DNA of 64,000 nt from Bog-473 sp963704355 (GTDB taxonomy: Bacteria; Actinomycetota; Acidimicrobiia; Acidimicrobiales; RAAP-2). The stretch lies in NCBI GenBank assembly GCA_963704355.1, contig OY969891.1, forward strand, positions 4,898,001-4,962,000, in the 5' to 3' direction. A program made the translations under genes and the position numbers. Below the pieces are notes generated by a model. That model worked only from the letters and a program-made list of their open reading frames with translations, was not told the DNA's origin and ran no database searches. The first letter of the stretch is position 1, and every line of letters begins with the position of its first letter. Below, piece after piece: positions 8,020 to 16,837 of the stretch.

Positions 8020-9123
8020 ATGGACTTCGCGTTCACCGAGGAACAGGACGAGCTGCGCCGGGGCGTGCGCACCGTGCTCGACGCCGAGTGCAGTCCCGAC
8101 GAGCTGCGCGCGTTCGAAGTGGCGGACGAGGCGGCCCGCGCCGACCTGGCGGCGAACCGCTGGGCCGTGCTGGCCGAGCTGGGCGCCCCGGCCCTCATCG
8201 TCCCCGAGTCGGCCAACGGCCTTGGTCTCGGCGATGTCGACCTGGTCGGCGTGCTCGAGGAGGCCGGTTACGCGTGCCTCCCCGAGCCCTTGCTCGAGAC
8301 GGCCGCCCTGGCCGCGCCCATGCTGGCCGCGCTGTTGCCCGACCCTGTCGCGGCCGCTGCGCTCGCCGCGCTGGTGGAGGACGACGCGGTGGTCGCCGTC
8401 GGGGGCATCGAAATCACCTCCGGCGGGATCACGTCACCGACCGAGGTGGCCGCGGACGGCATGCTGCGCACGCCCCGGGTCGTCGGTGTCCGCGACGCGG
8501 ACCTCTTGGTGTTGGCCGTCCGGGACGATGAGTCCGGTTGGCAGTTGCACGCAGTGCCGGCCGCATCGTGCACGGCGCACCCCACGCCGGCCCTCAGCGC
8601 CACCCGCGACCTTGCGACGGTGCACTGGCCGCTGTCCTCCGACACGCTTCTCGCCTACGGCGTGGCTGCCGAGGCTGCCGTCTCGTTGCTGGCCGACCGC
8701 GCCGCTGCCGGCACCGCTGCGATGTTGATCGGGCTGACCGACCGCATGGTGACCATGACCGCCGCCTACGCCAAGGAACGGCACCAATTCGCGAAGCCGA
8801 TCGGGAGCTTCCAGGCGGTGAAGCACCTGTTGGCCAACGCCAGGGTGGCACTGGAGTTCGCCCGCCCCGCCACCTACCGGGCCGCTTGGTCGCTCGCCAC
8901 CGCACAGCCGACGCTGTCGCACGACGCGTCCATGGCCAAGGCGATGGCGTCCGACGCGGCCGACCTGGCGGCGCGGGTGGCGCTGCAGGTCCACGGGGCC
9001 ATCGGCTACACCTGGGAGTGCGACCTCCACTTCTTCCTGAAGCGCACGTGGGCGCTCTCGAGAGCGTGGGGGGAGGCGCCGACCCACCGCCGTCTCGTGC
9101 TGGGCCAGCTGCTGGCGCGCTGA
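8020..9123 (+). CDS. Acyl-CoA dehydrogenase, second subunit of pair 1
   Basis: The 367-residue acyl-CoA dehydrogenase fold protein starts MDFAFTEEQDELR. The C-terminal half contains YAKERHQFAKPIGSFQAVKH and the VHGAIGYTWECDLHFFLKR segment, typical of the smaller subunit of steroid-type heterotetramers. The N-terminal half is shortened and alanine-rich, which suggests an incomplete active site and dependence on the partner. It directly follows the first subunit on the same strand. A small minus-strand gene lies downstream after a short gap that contains the 12-bp palindrome CCAGCGCGCTGG at 9149-9160. Confidence 0.88.
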   Translation: MDFAFTEEQDELRRGVRTVLDAECSPDELRAFEVADEAARADLAANRWAVLAELGAPALIVPESANGLGLGDVDLVGVLEEAGYACLPEPLLETAALAAPMLAALLPDPVAAAALAALVEDDAVVAVGGIEITSGGITSPTEVAADGMLRTPRVVGVRDADLLVLAVRDDESGWQLHAVPAASCTAHPTPALSATRDLATVHWPLSSDTLLAYGVAAEAAVSLLADRAAAGTAAMLIGLTDRMVTMTAAYAKERHQFAKPIGSFQAVKHLLANARVALEFARPATYRAAWSLATAQPTLSHDASMAKAMASDAADLAARVALQVHGAIGYTWECDLHFFLKRTWALSRAWGEAPTHRRLVLGQLLAR

Positions 9124-9231
9124 CTCTTCCCACCGTCCCGGGCTCGGTCCAGCGCGCTGGCCTGGGATGGTCATGGGCACGCTGACGGTCCCCGCTCGTC
9201 CCCGGGAAGGGTCGAAGACCGCCCCAGGCTT

Positions 9232-9399
9232 CTACTCGTAGACCTCGATCACGATGTTGTCGACGATGCGGACGAGGTCGTGAATGGCGTGGACCACGAG
9301 GTTCATGTCCGTCCCATTCTCGGTCCTCTCGTCGATCACGCTCATTTGCCGGTCGATCTCTTCAAGTGAAGCCCTTATTTCCGATTGCCTCTCAGCCAT
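9232..9399 (-). CDS. Small hypothetical protein
   Basis: The 55-residue acidic, helical protein starts MAERQSEIRASLEEID. The ATG at 9399 has GGAGAG seven nucleotides upstream, the best ribosome binding site locally, and this decides the start over a longer frame to 9540. No domain is recognised. The reduced GC around it compared with neighbours, and the good RBS, are the reasons to call it a gene. Confidence 0.55.
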   Translation of the reverse strand: MAERQSEIRASLEEIDRQMSVIDERTENGTDMNLVVHAIHDLVRIVDNIVIEVYE

Positions 9400-9563
9400 G
9401 TAGATCTCTCCAATAACTCGCTCGTCGACCACCCGTCGGCCTGGCACCTGACCGCTGAACCGGTGACCATCGGATCGGGTTCGCAAAGTTACACATCCCC
9501 CGAGGAGTGGCAATGTCCGATTCCCGCCAGTAATCGTCACAGCGGCGTGCCACGCTGGCAGCT

Positions 9564-11108
9564 GTGATTGAGGACCCGGACCGCTGCTACGAGGCGGCCA
9601 AGAGCAAGGACGCCCGCTTCGACGGCGTTTTCTTCTGTGCCGTCACGTCGACCGGGATCTACTGCCGGCCCAGTTGCCCGGCCCGTACCCCCAAGCGCGA
9701 GAACATGCGTTTCTACCTTTCGGCCGCCGCCGCGCAACAGGCCGGGTTCCGGGCCTGCCTGCGCTGCCGGCCCGACGCGACGCCGGGCTCACCGGAGTGG
9801 AACGTGCGCGCCGACGTCGCCGCGCGCGCGATGCGGCTCATCCGCGACGGCGTCGTGGACCTCGAGGGCGTCGAGGGCCTGGCCGGACGGCTCGGCTACA
9901 GCGCGCGCCAGTTGAACCGCCTCATCACGGCGGAGGTCGGGACAGGGCCGCTCGCCATCGCCCGGGCCCAGCGGAGCCAGACGGCGCGCATCCTCCTCGA
10001 GACGACCGAACTTCCCATCGCCCACATTGCGTTCGCGGCCGGCTTCGCCAGCGTGCGCCAGTGCAACGACACGATCCGCCAGATCTTCGCCGACACGCCG
10101 AGCGGCCTGCGGGCGCGTGCCGCCAAGACCGCGGGCCGGCGGGCGCGCCGCGACGGCACGCCCCAAGCGATCAGGCTGCGTCTCCCCTGCCGGCGTCCCT
10201 TCAACCCGGCATCGGTGCTCGACTTCCTCGGGGCCCGCGCCTTGCCCGGGGTGGAGTCGCTCGAGGGCACGTCGTACCGGCGCACCCTGCGGCTGCCCCA
10301 CGGACATGGCGTCGTGACCCTCGCCGCACCCGCGACAGAGGAGGCGGGCGACCGGACCGGCCCGGCTTACGTCGAGGGCGACCTCGTGCTCTCCGACCTG
10401 CGCGACCTGACCACGGCGGTGTCGCGCTGCCGGCAGCTGCTCGACCTCGACGCGGATCCCGTCGCGATCTGGGAGGCACTCAGGGGCGACCCGCTCGTCG
10501 GGCCGGTCGTCGACCGTGACCCCGGACGCCGCGTGCCGGGGGCGGCCGACGGCTTCGAGCTGGCCGTGCGGGCCGTGATCGGCCAACAGGTGTCGGTGGC
10601 CGGTGCGCGCACCGTCGCCGGGCGGCTGGCCGCGGCGGCAGGCGACCCGCTGCCCGAGCCCGACGGCACGCTGACCCACCTCTTCCCGACGCCGGAGGCG
10701 CTCCTCGCCCTGGCCGAGCGCGACCCGGCGGCCTTCGCCATGCCGGCCGGTCGGCGCCAGGCGCTCGTCGCACTGGCCGAGGCCGTTGCAGGCGATGACG
10801 TCGTCATCGACCCCGGGGCCGACCCGGCCGAGCTCCGCCGCTCGCTGGTCAAGCTGCCGGGTATCGGTCCGTGGACCGCGGAGTACGTGGCCATGCGCGC
10901 CTTGCGCGACCCGGACGCCTTCATGCCGACCGACCTCGGCATCCGCCGCGCCGCACGCGCCGTCGGCCTGCCCGACGACCCGGCCCACCTCGTTGCCGTC
11001 ACCGAGAGCTGGCGGCCATGGCGTAGCTACGCCATGGTCCACTTGTGGTCCCTGCCCACGCCGCCGGCCGAGATCCCCACCCGACCCGCGAAAGGACGTG
11101 CCGCATGA
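9564..11108 (+). CDS. alkA: Ada/AlkA fusion: Zn-Ada domain, AraC HTH, 3-methyladenine glycosylase
   Basis: The 514-residue protein fuses three parts. Residues 1-75 form the Ada zinc domain with four cysteines (34, 38, 65, 68 in GIYCRPSC and RACLRC), one of which accepts methyl groups from phosphotriesters. Residues 85-190 form an AraC-type DNA-binding domain. Residues 200-510 are an AlkA glycosylase with the HhH motif LPGIGPWTAEY and catalytic Asp in FMPTDLGI. The methylated Ada domain presumably turns on its own operon. It starts with GTG and overlaps the downstream ogt by 4 bp (ATGA), so glycosylase and methyltransferase are coupled. Family is certain. Confidence 0.95.
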   Translation: MIEDPDRCYEAAKSKDARFDGVFFCAVTSTGIYCRPSCPARTPKRENMRFYLSAAAAQQAGFRACLRCRPDATPGSPEWNVRADVAARAMRLIRDGVVDLEGVEGLAGRLGYSARQLNRLITAEVGTGPLAIARAQRSQTARILLETTELPIAHIAFAAGFASVRQCNDTIRQIFADTPSGLRARAAKTAGRRARRDGTPQAIRLRLPCRRPFNPASVLDFLGARALPGVESLEGTSYRRTLRLPHGHGVVTLAAPATEEAGDRTGPAYVEGDLVLSDLRDLTTAVSRCRQLLDLDADPVAIWEALRGDPLVGPVVDRDPGRRVPGAADGFELAVRAVIGQQVSVAGARTVAGRLAAAAGDPLPEPDGTLTHLFPTPEALLALAERDPAAFAMPAGRRQALVALAEAVAGDDVVIDPGADPAELRRSLVKLPGIGPWTAEYVAMRALRDPDAFMPTDLGIRRAARAVGLPDDPAHLVAVTESWRPWRSYAMVHLWSLPTPPAEIPTRPAKGRAA

Positions 11109-11578
11109 CGACCGCCACCACCATGCCCCTCGACACCCCGATCGGCCGCCTCGTGTTGGAGTGCGACGGCGACGTCCTGATCGGCGTCTGGCTCCCGAAG
11201 GAACACCGCCACGGCCGCCGGGACACCGAGGACATTCCGCCGGTCTTGAAGGAGACCGCGTCCCAGCTCGAGGAGTACTTCGCGGGCGAGCGCACCGACT
11301 TCGACCTCCCGATGGAGCTCGACGGCACCGCGTTCCAGCGTGAGGTCTGGGCCGAGCTCTCCCGCATCCCCTACGGCGAGACCATCAGTTACGGGGAGCT
11401 GGCCCGCCGGGTCGGGCGCCCGAACGGGCCGCGCGCCGTGGGCCAGGCCAACGGCCGCAACCCGGTCCCGATCATCGTGCCGTGCCACCGCGTGCTCGCG
11501 AGCAACGGCATCGGGGGCTACGGCGGCGGCCTGAAAGTGAAGCGTGCGCTCCTGGCCCTGGAGGGCGTGACCGCCTGA
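11105..11578 (+). CDS. ogt: Methylated-DNA--protein-cysteine methyltransferase
   Basis: The 157-residue suicide methyltransferase repairs O6-alkylguanine. The C-terminal ASL domain contains the acceptor cysteine in IIVPCHRVLASNG, preceded by the winged-helix segment PYGETISYGELARRVG with the arginine that flips the damaged base. The N-terminal domain is short, as in Ogt/AGT proteins without the Ada part. Its ATG overlaps the alkA stop (ATGA), so direct reversal and base-excision of alkylation damage are made together, probably under control of the Ada-like domain of the upstream protein. Confidence 0.95.
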   Translation: MTTATTMPLDTPIGRLVLECDGDVLIGVWLPKEHRHGRRDTEDIPPVLKETASQLEEYFAGERTDFDLPMELDGTAFQREVWAELSRIPYGETISYGELARRVGRPNGPRAVGQANGRNPVPIIVPCHRVLASNGIGGYGGGLKVKRALLALEGVTA

Positions 11579-11598
11579 TCGGCGAGCGCCGGCGCGCA

Positions 11599-11604
11599 TA
11601 GGGT
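11599..11604 (+). promoter_or_regulatory. -10 element TAGGGT, leaderless start
   Basis: TAGGGT lies 6 nt before the GTG of the SDR gene at 11611, and no ribosome binding site is visible. Transcription would begin at or next to the start codon. Confidence 0.5.
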
Positions 11605-11610
11605 GCGCCG

Positions 11611-12423
11611 GTGGAATCCGCCCAGACCGTCCGTACCGCATTCGACCTGACCGGCCGCGTGGCGCTTGTGACCGGTGCCGCCAGCGGTATCGGGCGCACG
11701 ACCGCCGAGGTGCTGGCGGGAGCCGGGGCCACCGTGGTCTGCGGCGACCTCAACGTGGTCGGCGTGGCCGAGACGGCACGCGGCATCATCGCCCAGGGTG
11801 GCAAGGCGGAGAGCGCCGAGCTCGACGTGTCGGCGCGCGGCGCCGCGTCGACCCTCGTGGGGCACATCGCGGCGCGGCACGGGCGCTTGGACATCATGTG
11901 CAACATCGCCGGCGTCATGATCGACAGCTCCATCATCGACGTCGACCCCGACGAGTTCGAGCGGATCCTGAGCGTGAACCTCAAGGGTGTGCTCTACGGG
12001 TGTCAGGCCGCCGGAAAGGTGATGGTGGCGCAGGGCGGCGGTTCCATCATCAACATGTCCTCGGCGGCGGTGCTCACCCCCGCGCCCGGCATCGGGCCCT
12101 ACGCCATCTGCAAGGCCGGCGTCGCGCAGCTCACGCAGTCGATGGCGGTCGAGGTCGGCGACCGCGGCGTACGAGTCAACACGATTGCGCCGGGGTTCAT
12201 CCCCACCAACATGACGGCGCGCTACTACTCGAACCCAGACGGGTCGGTGAACGAGGAGATCAAGGCGACCGTGCTGGCGCCGATGGCGCGCTACGCGCCC
12301 CTGCGGCGCGTCGGGATGACGTCCGATGTGGCGTACTGCGTCCTGTATCTCGCGTCCGACGCCAGCGGCTTCGTCACGGGGCAATTGATCAGCCCCAACG
12401 GCGGCGTCTCCATGCACTATTGA
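11611..12423 (+). CDS. SDR family oxidoreductase
   Basis: The 270-residue classical short-chain dehydrogenase has the Rossmann motif VTGAASGIGR near residue 20, the NIAGV (NAG-like) motif, catalytic Ser in NMSSAAV, the YAICK pair and PGFIPT after the active site. It reduces or oxidises an alcohol/ketone with NAD(P); the substrate is unknown. The GTG start at 11611 is preceded by a well-placed TAGGGT -10 and no Shine-Dalgarno, so translation is probably leaderless. It is separate from the DNA-repair pair upstream and converges with a lipoprotein gene. Confidence 0.88.
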   Translation: MESAQTVRTAFDLTGRVALVTGAASGIGRTTAEVLAGAGATVVCGDLNVVGVAETARGIIAQGGKAESAELDVSARGAASTLVGHIAARHGRLDIMCNIAGVMIDSSIIDVDPDEFERILSVNLKGVLYGCQAAGKVMVAQGGGSIINMSSAAVLTPAPGIGPYAICKAGVAQLTQSMAVEVGDRGVRVNTIAPGFIPTNMTARYYSNPDGSVNEEIKATVLAPMARYAPLRRVGMTSDVAYCVLYLASDASGFVTGQLISPNGGVSMHY

Positions 12424-12450
12424 GCCCCGCGCGTGGCCGGACGACAGCCG

Positions 12451-12477
12451 TCGTGACGGTCTCGTCCGTCGTCACGA
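12451..12477. terminator. Inverted repeat between convergent genes
   Basis: TCGTGAC at 12451-12457 and GTCACGA at 12471-12477 form a perfect 7-bp stem, with an alternative inner stem GACGG/CCGTC. It sits between the stop of the SDR (12423) and the stop of the minus-strand lipoprotein (12472), where a bidirectional terminator is expected. No T-tract follows, so the assignment is tentative. Confidence 0.4.
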
Positions 12478-13608
12478 GAGCCGGACGAGGTCGAACTGGC
12501 CGGTTGAGGTGTCGGACTCGACCACGGCGGGGGCGGGTCCCAGCATCGTGACGGCTGCCCCGACGGCGACGGGGTCACTCGTCGCGCCGTGTTGGTCGAC
12601 GCGTTGCACGCACGACGCGGGAGCGGCCGCGGCGCAGGCCGCGGGGTTGCCGGGCTCGAGGACGAGCGGCCCGGCCGCGGTGTCGACGACGCTGCTGGTC
12701 ACCGACCCGCTGTAGGCCCCCACCTCGGCGAGGGTGGTGGCGTCGTAGGTCGTGTAGGCGGAATCGAGCCCCTGGCCCGCCGGCTCGCTGACCCACACGG
12801 CGCCGGCGGCGACGACGTCGACGTATTGGACGCCGCCGCCCAGCCCGTTGGGCCGGTCGGCCAGCGCGGGACCGACGGTCGTCGAACCGTCGGGGTGCAG
12901 GGCGACCAGGGCGTGGTCGTCGCGCTCGTAGTAGACGGACCCGTCGGCGCCGACGGCGGCGCCGAGGCCGCGCACCACCAACCGCGGCCCGCCGGACGAC
13001 AACGGGTTGACGCGGTAGATGCTCACCGTGTTGCCCTGGGTGACCAAGATGTCCACGACGCCACCCGCGGCGGCGAGCGACACGAGATCCTGGTCCGAGC
13101 TGTTCTTCGCGTCGACGTGGGGCATGTTCCACTGGCCGTCCTGGTTGCCGCTCGAGCGGTTGTACGCGTAGAGGTCGGCGTACGTGGCGACGTAGAAGTT
13201 CGTGGCGTCGGCAGCCAGGGCGGCGATGCCGATCGCCACGTGCTCAGCGATGGCGGCGGGCCCGTTCCCGTCGACCACCCAGGCGATGGAGGGCGCGGGG
13301 CTCGTGGGGTCCTGCGGCGCGGCGAACACCGCGCCGTCGGGGCTCTCCGCCGCGGTGACGCGGTCGGCGGCGAACGGCAGCGCAATGGGCGCCCCCACCT
13401 GCAATGGTCCCGACGACGGCAGGGGTGGCAGCGTGGAGGGCGGTGTCGTGGTGACGGCTGTCGAGGGCGCCGAGGTCGTCGCGCCGCCGCGCTGCGTGCT
13501 CGACCCCGCGGTCGGTGTCGACGGGGTCGACCCGCACGCCGCGAGCAGCACCGCGGCGCCCGCGAGGCTGAATCCCAATTGCAGACGCCGGCTGGGCTCC
13601 CCGTGCAT
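12472..13608 (-). CDS. Secreted lipoprotein of unknown function
   Basis: The 378-residue protein begins with a lipoprotein signal peptide; lipobox LAAC puts the lipidated cysteine at residue 25. It is followed by a Ser/Thr/Pro-rich linker (about residues 27-65) that would span the outer layers of the envelope. The rest is rich in short beta segments with repeated GAVG/GSVY-like turns, suggesting a beta-propeller-like extracytoplasmic domain. No catalytic motif is recognised. ATG at 13608 was chosen because the signal peptide begins there. It is divergent from the dienelactone hydrolase at 13654, with only 45 bp between the starts. Confidence 0.8.
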   Translation of the reverse strand: MHGEPSRRLQLGFSLAGAAVLLAACGSTPSTPTAGSSTQRGGATTSAPSTAVTTTPPSTLPPLPSSGPLQVGAPIALPFAADRVTAAESPDGAVFAAPQDPTSPAPSIAWVVDGNGPAAIAEHVAIGIAALAADATNFYVATYADLYAYNRSSGNQDGQWNMPHVDAKNSSDQDLVSLAAAGGVVDILVTQGNTVSIYRVNPLSSGGPRLVVRGLGAAVGADGSVYYERDDHALVALHPDGSTTVGPALADRPNGLGGGVQYVDVVAAGAVWVSEPAGQGLDSAYTTYDATTLAEVGAYSGSVTSSVVDTAAGPLVLEPGNPAACAAAAPASCVQRVDQHGATSDPVAVGAAVTMLGPAPAVVESDTSTGQFDLVRLS

Positions 13609-13639
13609 CGGGCCAGTATGGCGTCGGCCCAGCGCCAGG

Positions 13640-13645
13640 TACGGT
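13640..13645 (+). promoter_or_regulatory. -10 element TACGGT, leaderless start
   Basis: TACGGT lies 8 nt before the ATG at 13654, and there is no Shine-Dalgarno-like sequence between them. Confidence 0.45.
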
Positions 13646-13653
13646 GCGGCCCC

Positions 13654-14370
13654 ATGGTCACCACCCGCGACATCTCCTACGACACCGACGGACGCACCAT
13701 GATCGGCACGCTCGCCCTGCCCGAGGGCAACGACCGGCGCCCCGGCGTGCTCGTGTGCCACGAGGGACCGGGCCTCGACGACTACGCGCGGGAACGCGCC
13801 GCGATCCTGGCCGAGCTCGGCTACGTCGCGTTCGCCCTCGACTACCACGGCGGGGGCCAGTGGCTGCCCGACCGCGAGCAGATGATGGCGCGCATCGGCG
13901 AGCTGATGGCCGACCCGCTGCGCACGCGGGCGATCGGCACGGCCGGCCTCGACGTGCTCGTGGCCGAGCCGCGCACCGACCCCGACCGGTTGGCCGCCAT
14001 CGGATACTGCTTCGGCGGCACGCTCGCGCTCGAGTTGGCACGCGGCGGTGCCGACCTCAAGGCGGTCGTGGGCTTCCACGCGGGGCTGGGCACGGCGCGT
14101 CCCGAGGACGCCTCCAACATCGCGGGCAAGGTGCTCGCGCTGATCGGCGCCGACGACCCCATCGTCGACCATGCCCAGCGACGCGCCTTCGAGGAGGAGA
14201 TGACGGCGGGTGGTGTCGACTGGGTCCTGACCGTCTACGGGGGCGCCGAGCACTCCTTCACCCGGCCCGGCGCCGACGCCCTCGGCCTCCCCGGCATCCG
14301 CTACGACGAGTCCACGGCGCGGCGGTCGTGGCGCGCGCTGCTCGACCTGTTCGACGAGGTGTTCGGCTGA
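13654..14370 (+). CDS. Dienelactone hydrolase family protein
   Basis: The 238-residue alpha/beta-hydrolase has the DLH hallmark nucleophile motif GYCFGG with cysteine in place of serine, an acid region LIGADDPIVD and the histidine in GGAEHSFTRPGAD. Enzymes of this family hydrolyse dienelactones from chlorocatechol breakdown or other cyclic esters; no aromatic-ring genes accompany it, so the substrate is open. The N-terminal DISYDTDGRTMIGTLALP is typical of the family. It starts 45 bp from the divergent lipoprotein and ends 57 bp before the amidohydrolase. Confidence 0.88.
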   Translation: MVTTRDISYDTDGRTMIGTLALPEGNDRRPGVLVCHEGPGLDDYARERAAILAELGYVAFALDYHGGGQWLPDREQMMARIGELMADPLRTRAIGTAGLDVLVAEPRTDPDRLAAIGYCFGGTLALELARGGADLKAVVGFHAGLGTARPEDASNIAGKVLALIGADDPIVDHAQRRAFEEEMTAGGVDWVLTVYGGAEHSFTRPGADALGLPGIRYDESTARRSWRALLDLFDEVFG

Positions 14371-14390
14371 TCCGGCGGCCGCAGCCGTAT

Positions 14391-14405
14391 CTGACGCCCC
14401 GTCAG
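14391..14405. promoter_or_regulatory. Palindromic operator candidate CTGACG-N3-CGTCAG
   Basis: This perfect 6-bp-arm inverted repeat lies 8 bp upstream of the -10 (14414-14419) of the amidohydrolase gene, so a bound repressor would cover the promoter spacer. The core TGACG-N3-CGTCA recurs with identical spacing at 24474-24486 before the aldehyde dehydrogenase. A TetR-family protein is the likely reader. Confidence 0.55.
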
Positions 14406-14413
14406 GTGCGGGC

Positions 14414-14419
14414 TACGCT
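14414..14419 (+). promoter_or_regulatory. -10 element TACGCT, leaderless start
   Basis: TACGCT lies 8 nt before the ATG at 14428, just downstream of the palindrome at 14391-14405. No ribosome binding site is present. Confidence 0.5.
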
Positions 14420-14427
14420 CGTGGCCC

Positions 14428-15629
14428 ATGCCTGAGCCCCTGCCGAAGATCATCTCGGTCGACGACCACGTCGTCGAGCCGCCCAACGTGTGGCAGGACC
14501 GCCTCCCCTCCAAGTACGCCGAGGTCGGGCCGCGGGTGGTGCGGGCGCCCATGCCCGAGGTGGAATTCCGGGGCGGCTCGCTCAAGGTGAAGCCCGGGTC
14601 GAAGGGCGAGCCGGTCGACTGGTGGCACTACGAGGACCTCAAGCGCCCCCTGCTGCGCGTCGACTCCGCCGTGGGCGTGCCGCGCGACGAAGTGACCATG
14701 AAGGGCGTGACCTACGAGGACATGCGGCCGGGCTCCTACGAGCTGAAGCCGCGCCTCGACGACATGGACGCCAACCACATTGAGGCGGCCCTCTGCTTCC
14801 CCACCTTCCCGCGCTTCTGCGGGCAGACCTTCACCGAGGCCGCCGACAAGGAGCTCGGGCTGCTCTGCGTGCGGGCCTACAACGACTGGATGGTCGAGGA
14901 GTGGTGCGGCGACTCGGGCGGCCGGCTCATCCCGCTGTGTCTGATCCCGCTGTGGGACGCCGACCTGGCGGCCGCCGAGGTGCGCCGCAACGCTGACCGC
15001 GGCGTCCGGGCCGTGTGCTTCAGCGAGATCCCGCCGTTCCTCGGGCTGCCGAGCGTGCACGATCCGGACCACTACTGGGACCCGTTCTTCCGCGCCTGCG
15101 CCGAGACCAGCACCGTCGTCAACATGCACATCGGCAGCTCGTCCAAGATGCCGTCGACCTCGTCCGACGCGCCCCCGCGGTGGGCTCGACGCTGACGCAC
15201 ACCAACGCCACCTTCTCCCTCGTCGACTTCCTCTTCAGCGGCGTGTTCGTCCGCTTCGCCGACCTCAAGGTGGCCTACTCGGAGGGACAGATCGGGTGGA
15301 TCCCCTACATCTTGGAGCGAGCCGACCGCGTGTGGGAGGACAACCGCGGCTGGGGCGGCGTAGCCGACATCGTGCCGGAGAAGCCCAGCAGCTACTTCAA
15401 GGACCACGTCTACGGCTGCTTCTTCGACGACGCGCACGGCCTGCGCTCGGTGGACGAGATCGGCGAGGACAACATCACCTACGAGTCCGACTACCCGCAC
15501 TCGGACTCGACCTGGCCCCGCACGCGCCAGATCGCCGAGCAGCAGATGGCCGATCTCACCGACGAGCAGCGGCGCAAGATCGTGCGGGGCAACGCGATCA
15601 AGCTGTTCGGCCTCGACCTGGCCGCCTGA
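14428..15629 (+). pseudogene. Amidohydrolase 2-type metal-dependent hydrolase, frameshifted
   Basis: Two adjacent frames together encode one TIM-barrel amidohydrolase of about 400 residues. The first (14428-15195) begins ISVDDHVVEPPNVW, with the metal-binding DHVVEP motif, and runs to NMHIGSSSKMPS. The second continues TLTHTNATFSLVDF and ends with the EDNITYESDYPHSD metal/catalytic segment. The break falls in a run of five C at 15172-15176; a sixth C would restore one frame (DAPPAVGSTLTH). Both halves are fully conserved, so the indel is recent or a sequencing error. It precedes and probably co-operates with the second acyl-CoA dehydrogenase pair. Relatives are decarboxylases or hydrolases of CoA-linked or aromatic acids. 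Confidence 0.8.
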
Positions 15630-15655
15630 CCGACCGCCGGCGCGGCACCTGACGG

Positions 15656-16837
15656 ATGGACCTCCGCTACACCGCGTCCGAACAGGCCTTCCGCTCCGGC
15701 CTGCGGAGCTGGCTGTCGGCCACGCTGCCCTCGGTGGGCGCGCCGCCGCCTCACGACGACTGGCCGGCCCGGCGCGCCTACGACCTGCACTGGCAGCGCC
15801 TGCTCTTCGACGCCGGCTACGCGGGCGTCGACTGGCCGACCGAGGGTGGCGGCCGCGGCGCCTCGCCCGTCGAGCAGCTCATCTTCAAGGAGGAGTGCGA
15901 GCGCGCCGGTGCGCCCTACGTCGGCGTCGGCTTCGTGGGCCTGCTGCACGCCGGCCCGACCATCATCGCCGAGGGGACGCCCGACCAGAAGGAGCGCTAC
16001 CTGCCGCCCATCCTGCGCGGCGAGGAGGTGTGGTGCCAGGGCTTCAGCGAGCCCGACGCGGGCAGCGACCTGGCCTCGCTGCGCACGCGGGCGACGCGCG
16101 ACGGCGACGACTACGTCGTCACCGGATCGAAGATCTGGACGTCCCACGCCGAGGTCGCCGACTTCTGCGAGCTGCTCGTGCGCACGGGCGACGAGGGCAA
16201 CCGCGGCATCAGCTGGCTGATCATGCCGATGGCGGCGCCGGGGATCGAGATCCGCCCGCTGCGAACGATCGAGGGTACGGCCGAGTTCGCCGAGCTCTTC
16301 CTCAACGAGGTCCGGGTGCCGGTGGCCAACCGTGTGGGCGAGGAGAACGACGGCTGGCGGGTGACCATGGTGACGCTGTCGTTCGAGCGGGGTACCGCGT
16401 TCGTCGGCGATCTGCTCGAGTGCATGCGGCTCCTCGGGCAGCTGCGCGGCGTGGCCGGCCGGCTCGGCCTCCTGTCCGACGACGGCCTGGCCCGACGGTT
16501 CGGCCACCTCGTCGCCGCCTTCGACGCGCTGTGGGCTCTCACCAAACGCAACGTGTCCGAGGCCACCGTGACCGGTATCCCCGGCATCGGCGGCTCCGTC
16601 TTCAAGCTCTCGTTCTCCGAGCACGCGCAGGCCCTCGGCGACCTGGCGGTCGAGGTGCTGGACCGGGCCGCGCTGTGCGCCGACCCGCTCGAGGGTCCCG
16701 ACGGGGCCGCGCTGGGCAACGGCGAGCAGCTGCACAACTGGTTCAAGTCGGTTTCGCTGACCATCGCGGCCGGGACGTCGCAGGTGCAGCGCAATATCGT
16801 GGCCGAGCGCATCCTCGGCCTGCCGAAGGCTCGCTGA
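15656..16837 (+). CDS. Acyl-CoA dehydrogenase, first subunit of pair 2
   Basis: This 393-residue acyl-CoA dehydrogenase carries WCQGFSEPDAGSDLAS in the middle domain and a C-terminal TSQVQRNIVAERILGLP flavin-binding segment. It is closely similar in layout to the 6845-7990 protein. The next gene starts on the last base of its stop (TGATG), so the two subunits are translationally coupled and should form an alpha2-beta2 complex. It oxidises an acyl-CoA with FAD; a bulky or steroid-derived substrate is likely by analogy with paired FadE proteins but is not shown. Confidence 0.9.
   Translation: MDLRYTASEQAFRSGLRSWLSATLPSVGAPPPHDDWPARRAYDLHWQRLLFDAGYAGVDWPTEGGGRGASPVEQLIFKEECERAGAPYVGVGFVGLLHAGPTIIAEGTPDQKERYLPPILRGEEVWCQGFSEPDAGSDLASLRTRATRDGDDYVVTGSKIWTSHAEVADFCELLVRTGDEGNRGISWLIMPMAAPGIEIRPLRTIEGTAEFAELFLNEVRVPVANRVGEENDGWRVTMVTLSFERGTAFVGDLLECMRLLGQLRGVAGRLGLLSDDGLARRFGHLVAAFDALWALTKRNVSEATVTGIPGIGGSVFKLSFSEHAQALGDLAVEVLDRAALCADPLEGPDGAALGNGEQLHNWFKSVSLTIAAGTSQVQRNIVAERILGLPKAR

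Noticed and set aside
9149..9160. CCAGCGCGCTGG palindrome as a terminator after the first acyl-CoA dehydrogenase pair
   Set aside because: There is no loop and no T-tract; a GC-only 12-bp palindrome is likely by chance at this base composition.
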